Assembly: GCA_015522475.1 (NCBI GenBank)
Contig: WAMF01000023.1
Coordinates: forward strand, 1 to 64,000
Length of the DNA stretch: 64,000 nt
DNA from: Microcaldota archaeon
Lineage (GTDB): Archaea > Micrarchaeota > Micrarchaeia > Anstonellales > J096
Reading direction: 5' to 3'
Positions 24,796 to 33,399 of this stretch are shown here, piece by piece (positions within the stretch are counted from its first letter, which is position 1; the number at the start of each line of letters is the position of its first letter). The notes under the pieces were generated by a model that saw nothing but the letters and a program-made list of their open reading frames with translations, was not told the origin of the DNA and searched no databases. The translations under genes were made by a program, and so were the position numbers.

Positions 24796-26049
24796 ATGGT
24801 TTCTTTGCCTGCTTTACCCGCTTTGCCATCTTTTCTTCAAGGTAGCGAGCAACTCATACTTTTTACAATATCATTTGTTATACTCTCTATTGCAACTGAC
24901 GCAGTAGTTACGTTCTTCATATTGGGCTTTGAGCATGTTGCTAAGAAAACACGTAACGAGTTGGACGATGAGATTGTAAGAATCTTGAACAAGCGGAAAA
25001 AATACTTTTCTATACTCCTTGGTGTATTCGTAGCTGCGGAACTTATATATGGCAATGCTGTTGTTTTGGGCGTCACTGTATACAATTGGTTCATTGTTTT
25101 CTTGCTTTTGCTTGTGGGTGTTGTCAGTGCAGATCTGACGGATGTACTCCTTATCTTCTACATGCACAAAATTGCGCCTAAAACTAAGAGCCGCTTAGAT
25201 GATGAGGTCTTGCCTCTTGCGCGTAACATTATAAAGATAAGCATATATGTGCTCATATTCACGATAGCTTTAAGTCAGCTTGGCATAGATATCGGCCCTA
25301 TTATAGCAGGTTTAGGCATTGGAGGTTTAGCCATAGGTTTGGCTTTGCAAGATACTCTAGCTAACCTCTTCGCTGGCATGCACATCATAATTGATAGGCC
25401 CATACGCGTTGGCGACTATATACAAATGGGCAACTACGAAGGCACAGTTAAGGAAATAGGATGGCGCACGACAAAGATCCTAGCTCCTGGCAATAAAGAA
25501 ATCATTATTCCAAATAGAGAGCTTGCCAACTCTGTTATAATAAATTATCTCAAACCAGATTCGCCTACTGGCCATGTTGTTACGTTTGGTGTAGCCTATG
25601 GCAGCGACGTTGAAAAGGTAAAAAGCATCTTTATGGATGTGTGCAAGCAGATGAAAGAAGAAGGCCTTATAGAGGGTGGAGAATGGGTTAGGCTCGACAG
25701 TTTGGGTGACAGCTCGCTTAACTTTAAAGGCGGTTTTATGGTTCCTCTCTATACAAAGAGGTTCGCGGCCCAAGGTCGCTTCTACGAGCTCATATATAAT
25801 AAGCTCAACGAGGCTGGTATAGACATCCCCTTCCCTACGCAGACGTTGTATTTGCCCGAAGGTGTTAAAGTCAAGCTTGAGTCTGTTCCTTCATCTGCCG
25901 CTTCATCTACCACTGACAAAGAAGCAGTCAAGAAGTCAGAATCAAGAAAAAGTTCAAGAAAGAGTTCGAGCTCAAAGGCAAAGGTCCGCTCGAAGGCGAA
26001 AGCTCAGAGAAAGGCGAAGGAGAAAAAACAAGGCCCAAGGAGAAAATAG
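24796..26049 (+). CDS. mscS: MscS-type mechanosensitive channel
   Basis: 417 aa. Several N-terminal membrane helices (TISFVILSIATDAVVTFFIL, FIVFLLLLVGVVSADLTDVL) are followed by the pore helix GPIIAGLGIGGLAIGLALQD, the Gly/Ala-rich MscS TM3. The beta domain follows with DRPIRVGDYIQMGNYEGTVK, EIGWRTTKI and IIIPNRELANSVIINY. The last 60 residues are a Ser/Lys/Arg-rich cytosolic tail, much more basic than usual. Probably relieves osmotic downshock. TATA CTTAAAAAG (24766-24774) lies 26 nt before the ATG, so it is leaderless. Confidence 0.92.
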   Translation: MVSLPALPALPSFLQGSEQLILFTISFVILSIATDAVVTFFILGFEHVAKKTRNELDDEIVRILNKRKKYFSILLGVFVAAELIYGNAVVLGVTVYNWFIVFLLLLVGVVSADLTDVLLIFYMHKIAPKTKSRLDDEVLPLARNIIKISIYVLIFTIALSQLGIDIGPIIAGLGIGGLAIGLALQDTLANLFAGMHIIIDRPIRVGDYIQMGNYEGTVKEIGWRTTKILAPGNKEIIIPNRELANSVIINYLKPDSPTGHVVTFGVAYGSDVEKVKSIFMDVCKQMKEEGLIEGGEWVRLDSLGDSSLNFKGGFMVPLYTKRFAAQGRFYELIYNKLNEAGIDIPFPTQTLYLPEGVKVKLESVPSSAASSTTDKEAVKKSESRKSSRKSSSSKAKVRSKAKAQRKAKEKKQGPRRK

Positions 26050-26207
26050 AGAAGACAACGAGCTAGGTTAGCTTTGAAAGTTGACTGTGGCTTGAGTGCG
26101 CGCTTAGCTGTATTGACATCTTCAGCACAACAAAATTTATAACTCAACTTGTATGTTATGTACCAATCTATTTTTCTATTTTTGTATCCGTTCTTTTTCA
26201 TGTTTTT

Positions 26208-26960
26208 TCATTCTCTCTCCATTCTTGCCCTTACTTCTTTTAATGCCTCTTCAAACGATATAATCTCGTAGTCAGAGCGAAGGATCACATTGAGCCTATT
26301 TTGTATGGGCAATGCACGGAATACAATTGTGCTTATCGTTGGAAATAAACCCATTCTTATATCTCGTTCTATTCTGCAAAACTCATCAACATCATATACA
26401 TCTAATGTAGAGGCGCTATCCTTGCCTACTTCATTTATATCGTCTGTGAAATCTCGCTTTGCATAGTTGCTTATGAGATTTATACTTGTGAAATAGATCT
26501 CCCATGGAAACATTTCAGCAGAGTTGCCGCTTTGAGCCCAGAGATTGGTTATTCTTCCCCAGCTCACTATTCTTGAGCCTTGGAATGTTGTTGCCTCTGG
26601 AAGATACCACACTTCTGGATAGCTTTGATCTTTGTCAAATACGGCCTTAATGAGGGAAAGATCTTGGAAGAAGCGTGTTAGCCATACCTCATCTAACCCT
26701 TCTAGGAGTTGTGAAATAGATCTTGCAATAGCTTCAGTTGTCTTTACTTTCAGTGAACTCAAGGGCATATCCTGCGGAGAAATGTTGCCAGCTTTCCATA
26801 AAATGCCTTTAAACTGTTCTTTGTCCCTATTCACAGATAGGTATACATGCAAAGCAGTTATTGCACTAGCTTTTATTTGCATTAATTGCCATCTAGGACT
26901 ACTTTTGTCCTCTTCTCCAATTCTTTGCTTACTTACATTCTTTGTTTTTGTTTTGTTCAT
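26208..26960 (-). CDS. Hypothetical protein, 250 aa
   Basis: Not recognised. Soluble and mixed alpha/beta, with a basic N-terminus (NKTKTKNVSKQRIGEEDKSS) and an acidic/basic C-terminal helix (FEEALKEVRARMERE). No signal peptide or membrane segment. GGTGG lies 5-9 nt upstream of the ATG at 26960. It follows the TraB-like gene by 21 nt on the same strand, which implies cotranscription and possibly a shared task. Confidence 0.62.
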   Translation of the reverse strand: MNKTKTKNVSKQRIGEEDKSSPRWQLMQIKASAITALHVYLSVNRDKEQFKGILWKAGNISPQDMPLSSLKVKTTEAIARSISQLLEGLDEVWLTRFFQDLSLIKAVFDKDQSYPEVWYLPEATTFQGSRIVSWGRITNLWAQSGNSAEMFPWEIYFTSINLISNYAKRDFTDDINEVGKDSASTLDVYDVDEFCRIERDIRMGLFPTISTIVFRALPIQNRLNVILRSDYEIISFEEALKEVRARMERE

Positions 26961-26981
26961 ATTTCCACCTAATAATTTAAT

Positions 26982-27857
26982 TCAAACATTTTCCTTTCCT
27001 TTGGGCTCTTGTTTTTTTGTTCTTTTTGCCTTTATTTGCTTTAAGGCTGTTGCTCTCACTATTAATTCCTCATCGTAGCCCAAAATCATAGGGAAAAGCC
27101 CATTGTCCAAGAGCATGTCATACAAGGCTGAGATATGTGCTCTGCCCACAACCGCCATTAAGCAATACTTGTCTCCGTAACGCTTTGCGGCTTTATGTAT
27201 TCTATAAGCAAAAAGTTCATTGCGTAGCTCGAGTGCAAAGCGGCTGCGACTTAAGAGCTCTGTTATGTTCTCAATGGTGAGGGCGTTTTTTCCTATAAGA
27301 CGGAGTATATGCTTTTCGTCTTCTTTTATCGCGTCTTCAGCTTTGCTTAGCCACGATATTATCTTTTCATTTTTCTCTCTGCCGTACATATTTAAAAGCG
27401 CCGAAATTACTTTTTTCCTGCTAAAGGAATATGCCTCAATCAAAGTATGAATTTTATCTATTTCTTTGGGAAAAAGGGCTAAGTTTCCATCATCATCCCT
27501 ACCCAATAAATAGAAGAAAGGATTGAAGGGAAATACCGCCGATTCCAAACCTAAGATTCTTATGTGGAGCTCATTGACCTCAACGGTTTTGTTATTTTTG
27601 GGGAAAACCCACTTAAAGATGTTTTTCGTTCGCTTATTTTCTTTTAGTCTATAAACAACTTCTCTGATGAAGTCATCCCTAATGGGATAGAGGCTTGCAC
27701 CTATGACCTCTTTGAAAACCAGCCTGTCTTTGTTTGAAAGTGTGCCTTCATTTAAGAGTATAGATGGCTTCCTCTTACTTAAATTGAGTAGCTTATCAAC
27801 TTCTTTCTTTATGAAGGCTTTGGAGTGTTCCTCACCAGAGAGGATGACTGTGTCCAT
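26982..27857 (-). CDS. TraB/GumN-like (Tiki-related) protein, divergent
   Basis: 291 aa. The N-terminus MDTVILSGEEHSKAFIKKEV has the early strand-turn-E-H layout of the TraB/PrgY family. The C-terminal LRNELFAYRIHKAAKRYGDK, then CLMAVVGRAHISALYDML, matches the conserved R-N...VVGxxHvxGi element. The middle is divergent and the basic tail (KRTKKQEPKGKENV) is unusual. Members are proposed metallopeptidases or regulators; the role here is unknown. The start at 27857 is leaderless relative to the box CTTTTTAAAT (27879-27888). Assignment is moderate, resting on two motifs. Confidence 0.55.
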   Translation of the reverse strand: MDTVILSGEEHSKAFIKKEVDKLLNLSKRKPSILLNEGTLSNKDRLVFKEVIGASLYPIRDDFIREVVYRLKENKRTKNIFKWVFPKNNKTVEVNELHIRILGLESAVFPFNPFFYLLGRDDDGNLALFPKEIDKIHTLIEAYSFSRKKVISALLNMYGREKNEKIISWLSKAEDAIKEDEKHILRLIGKNALTIENITELLSRSRFALELRNELFAYRIHKAAKRYGDKYCLMAVVGRAHISALYDMLLDNGLFPMILGYDEELIVRATALKQIKAKRTKKQEPKGKENV

Positions 27858-27971
27858 AGTGAACCTCAGTTTGAAACTCTTTTTAAATATATGTGCAACT
27901 TTGTACCATTGCGCCAAACATGCAGTCCAAAACAAGAAGCCTTTTAAAGACGACGCTCAATAAAAGCATCT

Positions 27972-28057
27972 GCAGGGGTCGCCAAGCCTGGTCAACGGCG
28001 CAGGGCTTAGGACCCTGTCCCTTAGTGGGTTCGTGGGTTCGAATCCCACCCCCTGCA
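27972..28057 (+). tRNA. tRNA-Leu (anticodon UAG)
   Basis: Type II tRNA. Acceptor GCAGGGG/CCCCTGC, anticodon stem CAGGG/CCCTG around CTTAGGA (anticodon TAG), variable arm CCC-TTAGT-GGG, T arm GTGGG-TTCGAAT-CCCAC, discriminator A28057. No intron and no encoded CCA. It is followed at once by a T run (28058-28062) that may terminate it. Confidence 0.95.
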
Positions 28058-28197
28058 TTTTTACATTTCAACTCCGTTTGTTCTCGCCTCTTAGCTTGCT
28101 TTTTCACTCTTTTTTCACGCTTTTTACCCTACTTAATTGAATGGTATATGGTAATAACGACAGCAATAATATTAGCTGAGCCTCATTGACACCAATA

Positions 28198-29400
28198 TCA
28201 GTCGTGGCATGAAAGATGCCTGCATACAGCCTTTTTTATCTCTTTTTCTTCCATGGGCGCGCGGGCTAGTCCCTCTTCTATGGCTTTTTCTGCTACACTA
28301 ACAGCTACGTTAACGGCAGCATCTCTGTTGAAAGGAGCAGGTATAATATGGAAGGGCTCTGGATGCTGTTCTGTATTGGCGAGCGCTTCTGCCGCAGCGA
28401 GCATCATGCTTTTACTTATGCGCTTTGCTCTAACGTCGAGAGCCCCTCTAAACAAGCCTGGAAACACGAGCAAGTTGTTGACTTGATTAGGCAGGTCGCT
28501 TCTGCCTGTAGCGACGACCCTGGCGTAGCGTTTACTTACCTCTACAGGGATTTCTTGAACGGGGTTTGCCAATGTGAAAATTATTGCGTCGTCTGCCATG
28601 AGCTTTAAGTCCTCTTCTTTGACACTGCCGGGCGCGCTCGCAGCTATGAGCACATCCGCGCCTTTGAAGACATCTTCTCTGCTTAGCTCATTTCCTTTAA
28701 CGATCTCGAGAAACTTCTCTTTGTATGTGCCTTTTATGTCTTCTCGAGCTTTGTAGATGACGCCTCGTGAGTCTAATATGTGAAGGTCTTTGAAGCCATA
28801 TGCTGCTAACAATTCAGCTATGCCTAGCATGGCAGAGCCCGCGCCGATAAGCACAACCTTTACTTCTTTGCCCTTGCCTACGACCTTTAATGCATTTATG
28901 AGGGCTGCTAGCGTTACAATACCTGTGCCTTGTCTGTCGTCGTGGAACACGGGAATGTCGAGCTTCCCATCGAGTCTTTCAAAGAGCTCTATAACAACGT
29001 CCTTTCTTATGTCTTCTAAATTTATGCCACCGAAGCTGGGTTGTATGGCTTTTACAAAGGTGGCTAAACCCTCTATGTCATGGATGTCGACACAAAGAGG
29101 TATAGCATCTACGTCGCCAAAGGCCTTGAAGAGGGCTGCCTTGCCTTCCATAACGGGCATGCCCGCTTCTGGTCCTATATTACCCAAGCCCAAGACGCGG
29201 CTGCCATCGCTGACAATAGCTACTGTGTTGCCTCGCCACGTCGCCGAGAAGCTCAAGTCTTTATTTTTCTCGATGGCTCTGCTCACTTCTGCCACGCCGG
29301 GCGTGTATGCCCAGCTGAGCGCCTCTCTACTGTCGAGCTTTACCTTTGGTCGAATCTCTATCTTGCCTTTAGCTTTCAAATGTTCTTCGAGTGGGTCCAT
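28198..29400 (-). CDS. NAD(P)-dependent malic enzyme
   Basis: 400 aa, the short prokaryotic malic enzyme form. It oxidatively decarboxylates malate to pyruvate. Seen: SWAYTPGVAEVSRAI, VSDGSRVLGLGNIGPEAGMP, VEGKAALFK-like MEGKAALFKAFG, metal site GGINLEDI, FHDDRQGTGIVTLAALINA and the Rossmann turn VVLIGAGSAMLGIAELL. Co-substrate preference cannot be read. The start at 29400 (MDPLEEH) fits the box near 29416-29428 (minus-strand CTTAAAACT). A longer opening to 29442 is unsupported. Confidence 0.93.
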   Translation of the reverse strand: MDPLEEHLKAKGKIEIRPKVKLDSREALSWAYTPGVAEVSRAIEKNKDLSFSATWRGNTVAIVSDGSRVLGLGNIGPEAGMPVMEGKAALFKAFGDVDAIPLCVDIHDIEGLATFVKAIQPSFGGINLEDIRKDVVIELFERLDGKLDIPVFHDDRQGTGIVTLAALINALKVVGKGKEVKVVLIGAGSAMLGIAELLAAYGFKDLHILDSRGVIYKAREDIKGTYKEKFLEIVKGNELSREDVFKGADVLIAASAPGSVKEEDLKLMADDAIIFTLANPVQEIPVEVSKRYARVVATGRSDLPNQVNNLLVFPGLFRGALDVRAKRISKSMMLAAAEALANTEQHPEPFHIIPAPFNRDAAVNVAVSVAEKAIEEGLARAPMEEKEIKKAVCRHLSCHD

Positions 29401-29460
29401 GGCCTTTCTCTGTAAGAAAAGTTTTAAGAACCTACGCATCAAATATTCGTCGGCACGATG

Positions 29461-29842
29461 ATGACGGCGAGAACACAGAGCTCCTTTCTATACAAGGGCC
29501 AGGGGCTGGCCTTGAGCCATAGGCTTTTAGGTTGCTCTTAGCTGCCCTTAAATCTAAGGTGTGTTTGTGCACCTAAGGCTATGAGCGGCTGAGTTGGCAG
29601 ATGGCTAGGCTAAGGCTAGGGGCTGTGACGAAGATGTTAAGTGCCGAGTGCCGGCTTTGCCGGCTTTAAAAGCTTAAAGGCTTTTAGTAATGTCTTTTAA
29701 GACGTTTAAGATGTTTTAGCGATCTGTACGTTTTGGGCCCAAGAGTAAAGCTTTAAAAATATATCGCAACTCCTAACTAGGCACCGCTTTTTTATTAGAC
29801 TAGGGGAGCTGAGATGTTCCCATCGATTTTAGAGGGGTATAA
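29461..29842. other. Intergenic region of about 380 nt with several hairpins
   Basis: No credible reading frame. Inverted repeats are GCCGGC-TTT-GCCGGC (29650-29664), AAAAGC-TTAAAG-GCTTTT (29668-29685) and AGGTG...CACCT near 29558-29576. The first 200 nt are G/C-richer than other spacers here, which could mean a structured RNA. A purine-rich leader (AGAGGGG, 29831-29837) precedes the fttA start. No tRNA, RNase P or SRP signature was recognised. Confidence 0.35.
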
Positions 29843-31735
29843 GTGGAATCGCGTATTGAAGCAGAAGTTAGAAAAATCTTAGGGAGTGATGTAAGTAAAG
29901 TAGAGCTTTGGGGACCTATCGTCGCCGTCTATGTCAATAGCTTGGCTCCTTACTATGCAGACAGGTCTAAGCTTAAAGAGCTAGCAGGTCTTCTTAAGCG
30001 CAAGGTCGTCGTGAGGACAGAGCCCAATAGGCGCAGCTCGGCTGAGATCACACGCAGCTTAATAGAGGAGCTAGCTAAAGAAGCGAAAATAACGAATGTA
30101 TGGTTCAGCGAGCCTTTCGGTGAGGTTGTTATAGAAGCATACAAGCCGGGCATAGTTATAGGCAAAGGCGGGGAAAATCTCCACAAGATAGCTGCAGAGA
30201 CAGGTTGGAGCCCTGTTGTTAGGAGAACACCGACAATGCCGAGCTTTACAGTTGAAGGTGTCAGAAAAAGCACGATTGCTCAAGCAGAGTCGCGCAAAAA
30301 GTTTCTCCAAAGGTTGGGCCAGAAGCTCCTTAAAGCAGCTCCTGAGACGACGTGGATACGGGCTGTTATGCTCGGTGCCTTTAAAGAAGTAGGAAGGAGC
30401 GCTCTTCTTATACAGACGAAGCACAGCAAAATTTTGCTTGATGCTGGTGTGCATACGGGCTTAAACCCCCTCACTGCTGACAAGGAAGAACTCTATCCTT
30501 ACATAAACTTATTCAATTTTCCCGTTAACGAGCTTGACGGTGTAGTCATAAGCCACGCCCATATGGATCACATAGGCTTTCTTCCCTTCTTGTTTGCAGC
30601 AGGCTACAACGGCCCCGTCTATATGACGCCTCCAACGAGAGAACTCATGGCTCTTTTGCAGCTAGACTATTTGAACCTTCTCAGCAAGGCATACAATGCA
30701 AATCCACCATATACAAAGAAGGATATAAGCCACGAGCTGAACAACGTCATTCCTGTAGAGTACGGCGAGGTCGTCGATATAACACCAGAGGTAAAGCTCA
30801 CGCTCTACAACGCTGGGCATATTCTGGGAAGTGCCATCATCCACTTGCACATAGGAGAGGGAAAGCACAACGTCATATACACAGGAGACTTCAAGTTTGG
30901 CTACACGAAGCTGCTCAACCCCGCTAACGCCGATTTCCCAAGGGCAGATACTATATTCATGGAGTCGACGTACGGCGGAGCCAAAAACATCATGCCCAAC
31001 AGGCGCGAGAGCGACGAGAAGCTGATGAAAATCATCCGAGAGACCATCGAGAAGAAAGGCAAAGTGCTCATTCCTGTGTTTGCCGTTGGTAGGAGCCAAG
31101 AGGTGCTTTTGACCATAGAGAGCTTTGCCCGCGAAGACAAAGATTGGAACATTCCTATTTATATAGATGGCATGATTCTTGAGGCTTCAGCTATACATAC
31201 TGCTTATCCTGAATATCTAAAGACGAGCCTCCAGCGCCGTATTCTCAGCAATGACTCCCCCTTTGAGTTTGAGCACTTGAAGATAGCGCATGGCGTCGAT
31301 AAGCAAAGCATAACAGAAGGGGAACCAGCGGTTATACTTGCACCCTCTGGCATGCTTACAGGTGGGCCATCTGTCGAATACCTAAAGCTTTTGGCAGAAG
31401 ATGAGAAAAGCACGCTTATATTTGTCGGTTATCAGAGTGCCCTTTCATTAGGCGCTAAAATACAACAGGGCATAAGAGATTTTCAATTGCCAACAGACGA
31501 TAAAATAAAGCACTACACGCTTAAGATGCGCGTTGAAACGGTTGAGGGCTTCTCCGGCCACAGCGACAGAAGGCAGTTGCTTGCGTGGATAAAGAATCTC
31601 AAGAGCAAGCCCCGCCGCGTCTACACAATGCATGGCGATTTTTCGAGGACAGAAGAGTTGGCCAACGGCATACACAAGCTCTTTGGCATACACGCCGAAA
31701 CGCCATGGGACATGGAAGCCAGACGACTGAGATAA
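29843..31735 (+). CDS. fttA: Archaeal termination/cleavage nuclease FttA (aCPSF1)
   Basis: 630-aa beta-CASP ribonuclease that cleaves nascent RNA and terminates archaeal transcription. The N-terminal KH domains include VIEAYKPGIVIGKGGENLHK. The metallo-beta-lactamase core has ISHAHMDHIGFLPFL (HxHxDH), GHILGSAIIHL and YTGDFKFG. The beta-CASP region has ESTYGG, IPVFAVGRSQEVLL, ILAPSGMLTGGPSVEYL and the C-terminal VEGFSGHSDRRQL. The length matches the family. The start is GTG with AGAGGGG upstream. Stands alone, as usual for this gene. Confidence 0.96.
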   Translation: MESRIEAEVRKILGSDVSKVELWGPIVAVYVNSLAPYYADRSKLKELAGLLKRKVVVRTEPNRRSSAEITRSLIEELAKEAKITNVWFSEPFGEVVIEAYKPGIVIGKGGENLHKIAAETGWSPVVRRTPTMPSFTVEGVRKSTIAQAESRKKFLQRLGQKLLKAAPETTWIRAVMLGAFKEVGRSALLIQTKHSKILLDAGVHTGLNPLTADKEELYPYINLFNFPVNELDGVVISHAHMDHIGFLPFLFAAGYNGPVYMTPPTRELMALLQLDYLNLLSKAYNANPPYTKKDISHELNNVIPVEYGEVVDITPEVKLTLYNAGHILGSAIIHLHIGEGKHNVIYTGDFKFGYTKLLNPANADFPRADTIFMESTYGGAKNIMPNRRESDEKLMKIIRETIEKKGKVLIPVFAVGRSQEVLLTIESFAREDKDWNIPIYIDGMILEASAIHTAYPEYLKTSLQRRILSNDSPFEFEHLKIAHGVDKQSITEGEPAVILAPSGMLTGGPSVEYLKLLAEDEKSTLIFVGYQSALSLGAKIQQGIRDFQLPTDDKIKHYTLKMRVETVEGFSGHSDRRQLLAWIKNLKSKPRRVYTMHGDFSRTEELANGIHKLFGIHAETPWDMEARRLR

Positions 31736-31889
31736 CCTTACTAGGATAATCTTTGATAGTTACCCAAATGGCTTACTCAAGTGGCTTGAATGATTGGAAC
31801 GAGCGGCGAGCGGCAGCAGTGAGCCGTTTTACTTATAAATATCTCTGTTGTACGCATAAGATAACAAAGACATAAAATACGCCACCGTT

Positions 31890-32681
31890 TTATTCAGTGA
31901 ATGCATAGGCGCCATAACCAACGACGCTGCTTTTGTCTTCCCAAACATCACCCGAGTTCATGTATTTAAGGAAGTGACCTTTCCAACTGCGCTTTTTTGC
32001 AATGTGAAGAAGCGCTAAAATGCCTATCTTGCCGCAAGCCTCTACTTTATCAGCTACACACTTCACGTCGAGATTTGGTATGCATTTATTGGCGAAGCTG
32101 TCTAATTGATTGGCGTATTCGTAAGGATAGTAATGGCTCAAGTCGCTGCTCACGACTAAAAGCTTATCGTCGAGGAATGGCTCAAGGGCTGAAGCAAGTT
32201 CTTCTGGAAAAGCGTCTCCAACGACAACAGGGTAGAGGGCTCGTCCTTTCAATCCCTCCAACACATATTGAAGAAAAGGAATCTGAACCTCTATGGAATG
32301 CTCTTTGTTATGGGTCAACTCGTATTGGAAGAAGTGGGGTAGAGCTTTTACTTCGACAGTGCCTAGAGGCGTTTCCCATGTGTCGCTCTCGGGCGCTGCA
32401 AAGCCTTCAAAAGCTATGTAGTGGGAGGGGCCCACAACAACTATATCTTTGAAGTCATTCTTATGCTCTCTTACAACGCTGTATGCTGTGGCAGCTACCA
32501 AACCAGAGAAGACATAGCTTGCATGAGGTGCGATGATGGCCTTAAGTCTCTCTTTAATCTGGGGCCTTTTAGCTTTCTCACTTTCTGCTTTCGCTTCTTT
32601 AAACAGCTTGTCCATAAGGGCTAGCAGCTTGTCTTTTTCAGCAGGATAAAACCTTCCTGCAACGGCGGGTTTGCGAAGCAT
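31890..32681 (-). CDS. amrB: Memo-family protein (AmmeMemoRadiSam system protein B)
   Basis: 263 aa. The fold is related to extradiol dioxygenases. Visible metal-site and family motifs: RKPAVAGRFYPAEKDKL, IIAPHASYVFSGLVAA, VVVGPSHYIAFEGFA, THNKEHSIEVQIPFLQYV and VVSSDLSHYYPYE. A radical SAM partner of the same group lies at 35302-36342, and the AMMECR1 partner is not in the window. The group is linked to an uncharacterised radical-SAM modification. The start is leaderless from the shared box at 32702-32711. Confidence 0.9.
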   Translation of the reverse strand: MLRKPAVAGRFYPAEKDKLLALMDKLFKEAKAESEKAKRPQIKERLKAIIAPHASYVFSGLVAATAYSVVREHKNDFKDIVVVGPSHYIAFEGFAAPESDTWETPLGTVEVKALPHFFQYELTHNKEHSIEVQIPFLQYVLEGLKGRALYPVVVGDAFPEELASALEPFLDDKLLVVSSDLSHYYPYEYANQLDSFANKCIPNLDVKCVADKVEACGKIGILALLHIAKKRSWKGHFLKYMNSGDVWEDKSSVVGYGAYAFTE

Positions 32682-32701
32682 AAAGAAGAAAGGCAGAGAG
32701 A

Positions 32702-32711
32702 GTTAAAAAGC
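32702..32711. promoter_or_regulatory. Shared divergent TATA element
   Basis: GTTAAAAAGC is centred near 32706, 24-25 nt from the Memo ATG (32681, minus) and 25-26 nt from the HAD-like ATG (32731, plus). This is the same geometry as at 3085-3094. Confidence 0.5.
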
Positions 32712-32730
32712 CTTTCCCTCTTTTCCATCT

Positions 32731-33357
32731 ATGCCCCTAGACAAAGATGAGCAGAACACTGGAAGCGACGAAAAAAACAGCTCGAGGAAGTTTGTATTCG
32801 ACATTATGGGTGTGCTTCTCGAGCCGGCCCACCTCATAAAAAATGCCTTCCATAAGTACACCAAGAGTAAAGGATTAAATATGACCTACGAAGAGGTTAA
32901 GCGCTTATACAAGCTGGCTAGCAGGGGCGACGCATGGGCTTTGAATCACACCTTTTCTATAGAGGAGCAGAGGAGCTTCCTTTCTCAGTATGTCTACAAA
33001 AAACCCAAGAACTTCCGGGCTTTCGAGAGCCTTTTGGCACGCGGCAAAAGACTCTACCTCTTAACAAACATGCCCTGCTTCTGGGGCATTCATATCTACG
33101 ACGCGTTTTTCTCCTCTTTGCCTATATCCGGTCTTTATATAAGCGGCTGCTGCACACTGAAGAAACCCGAGCAGCTCTTTTTTGAGCACGTAAACCGCGC
33201 ACTTAGACAGCAAGCTGAAGAGACAGACGAAACCAAAATAGAGATACACCTCTTCGATGATAAAGATGAGAACCTCGCCTCAGCTAAAGCCATTGGCTGG
33301 CACGCACATAAAATAAGTAAGGATGGGGATGTTGAAGAAGAGTTGAGAGAGTTTTAA
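32731..33357 (+). CDS. HAD-superfamily hydrolase-like protein
   Basis: 208 aa. Motif I is FVFDIMGVLLEP, with the nucleophile Asp present but Met where the second Asp (acid/base) normally stands. Motif II is LYLLTNMP, the motif III lysine is in LKKPEQLFFEHV, and motif IV is LFDDKDENLASAKAIGW. The helical cap is between motifs I and II. Replacement of the second Asp occurs in FDLGGVL-type members and may alter or remove phosphatase activity. The start is leaderless from the shared TATA. Substrate unknown. Confidence 0.78.
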   Translation: MPLDKDEQNTGSDEKNSSRKFVFDIMGVLLEPAHLIKNAFHKYTKSKGLNMTYEEVKRLYKLASRGDAWALNHTFSIEEQRSFLSQYVYKKPKNFRAFESLLARGKRLYLLTNMPCFWGIHIYDAFFSSLPISGLYISGCCTLKKPEQLFFEHVNRALRQQAEETDETKIEIHLFDDKDENLASAKAIGWHAHKISKDGDVEEELREF

Positions 33358-33399
33358 ATGATTGAATGAGTCAGAAAGGCTGTATGAAAAAGGAAGAAA

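Noticed and set aside
29455-29480. Possible C box (ATGATGA) starting a second C/D sRNA
   Set aside because: No D' or D box at the required spacing and no closing stem.
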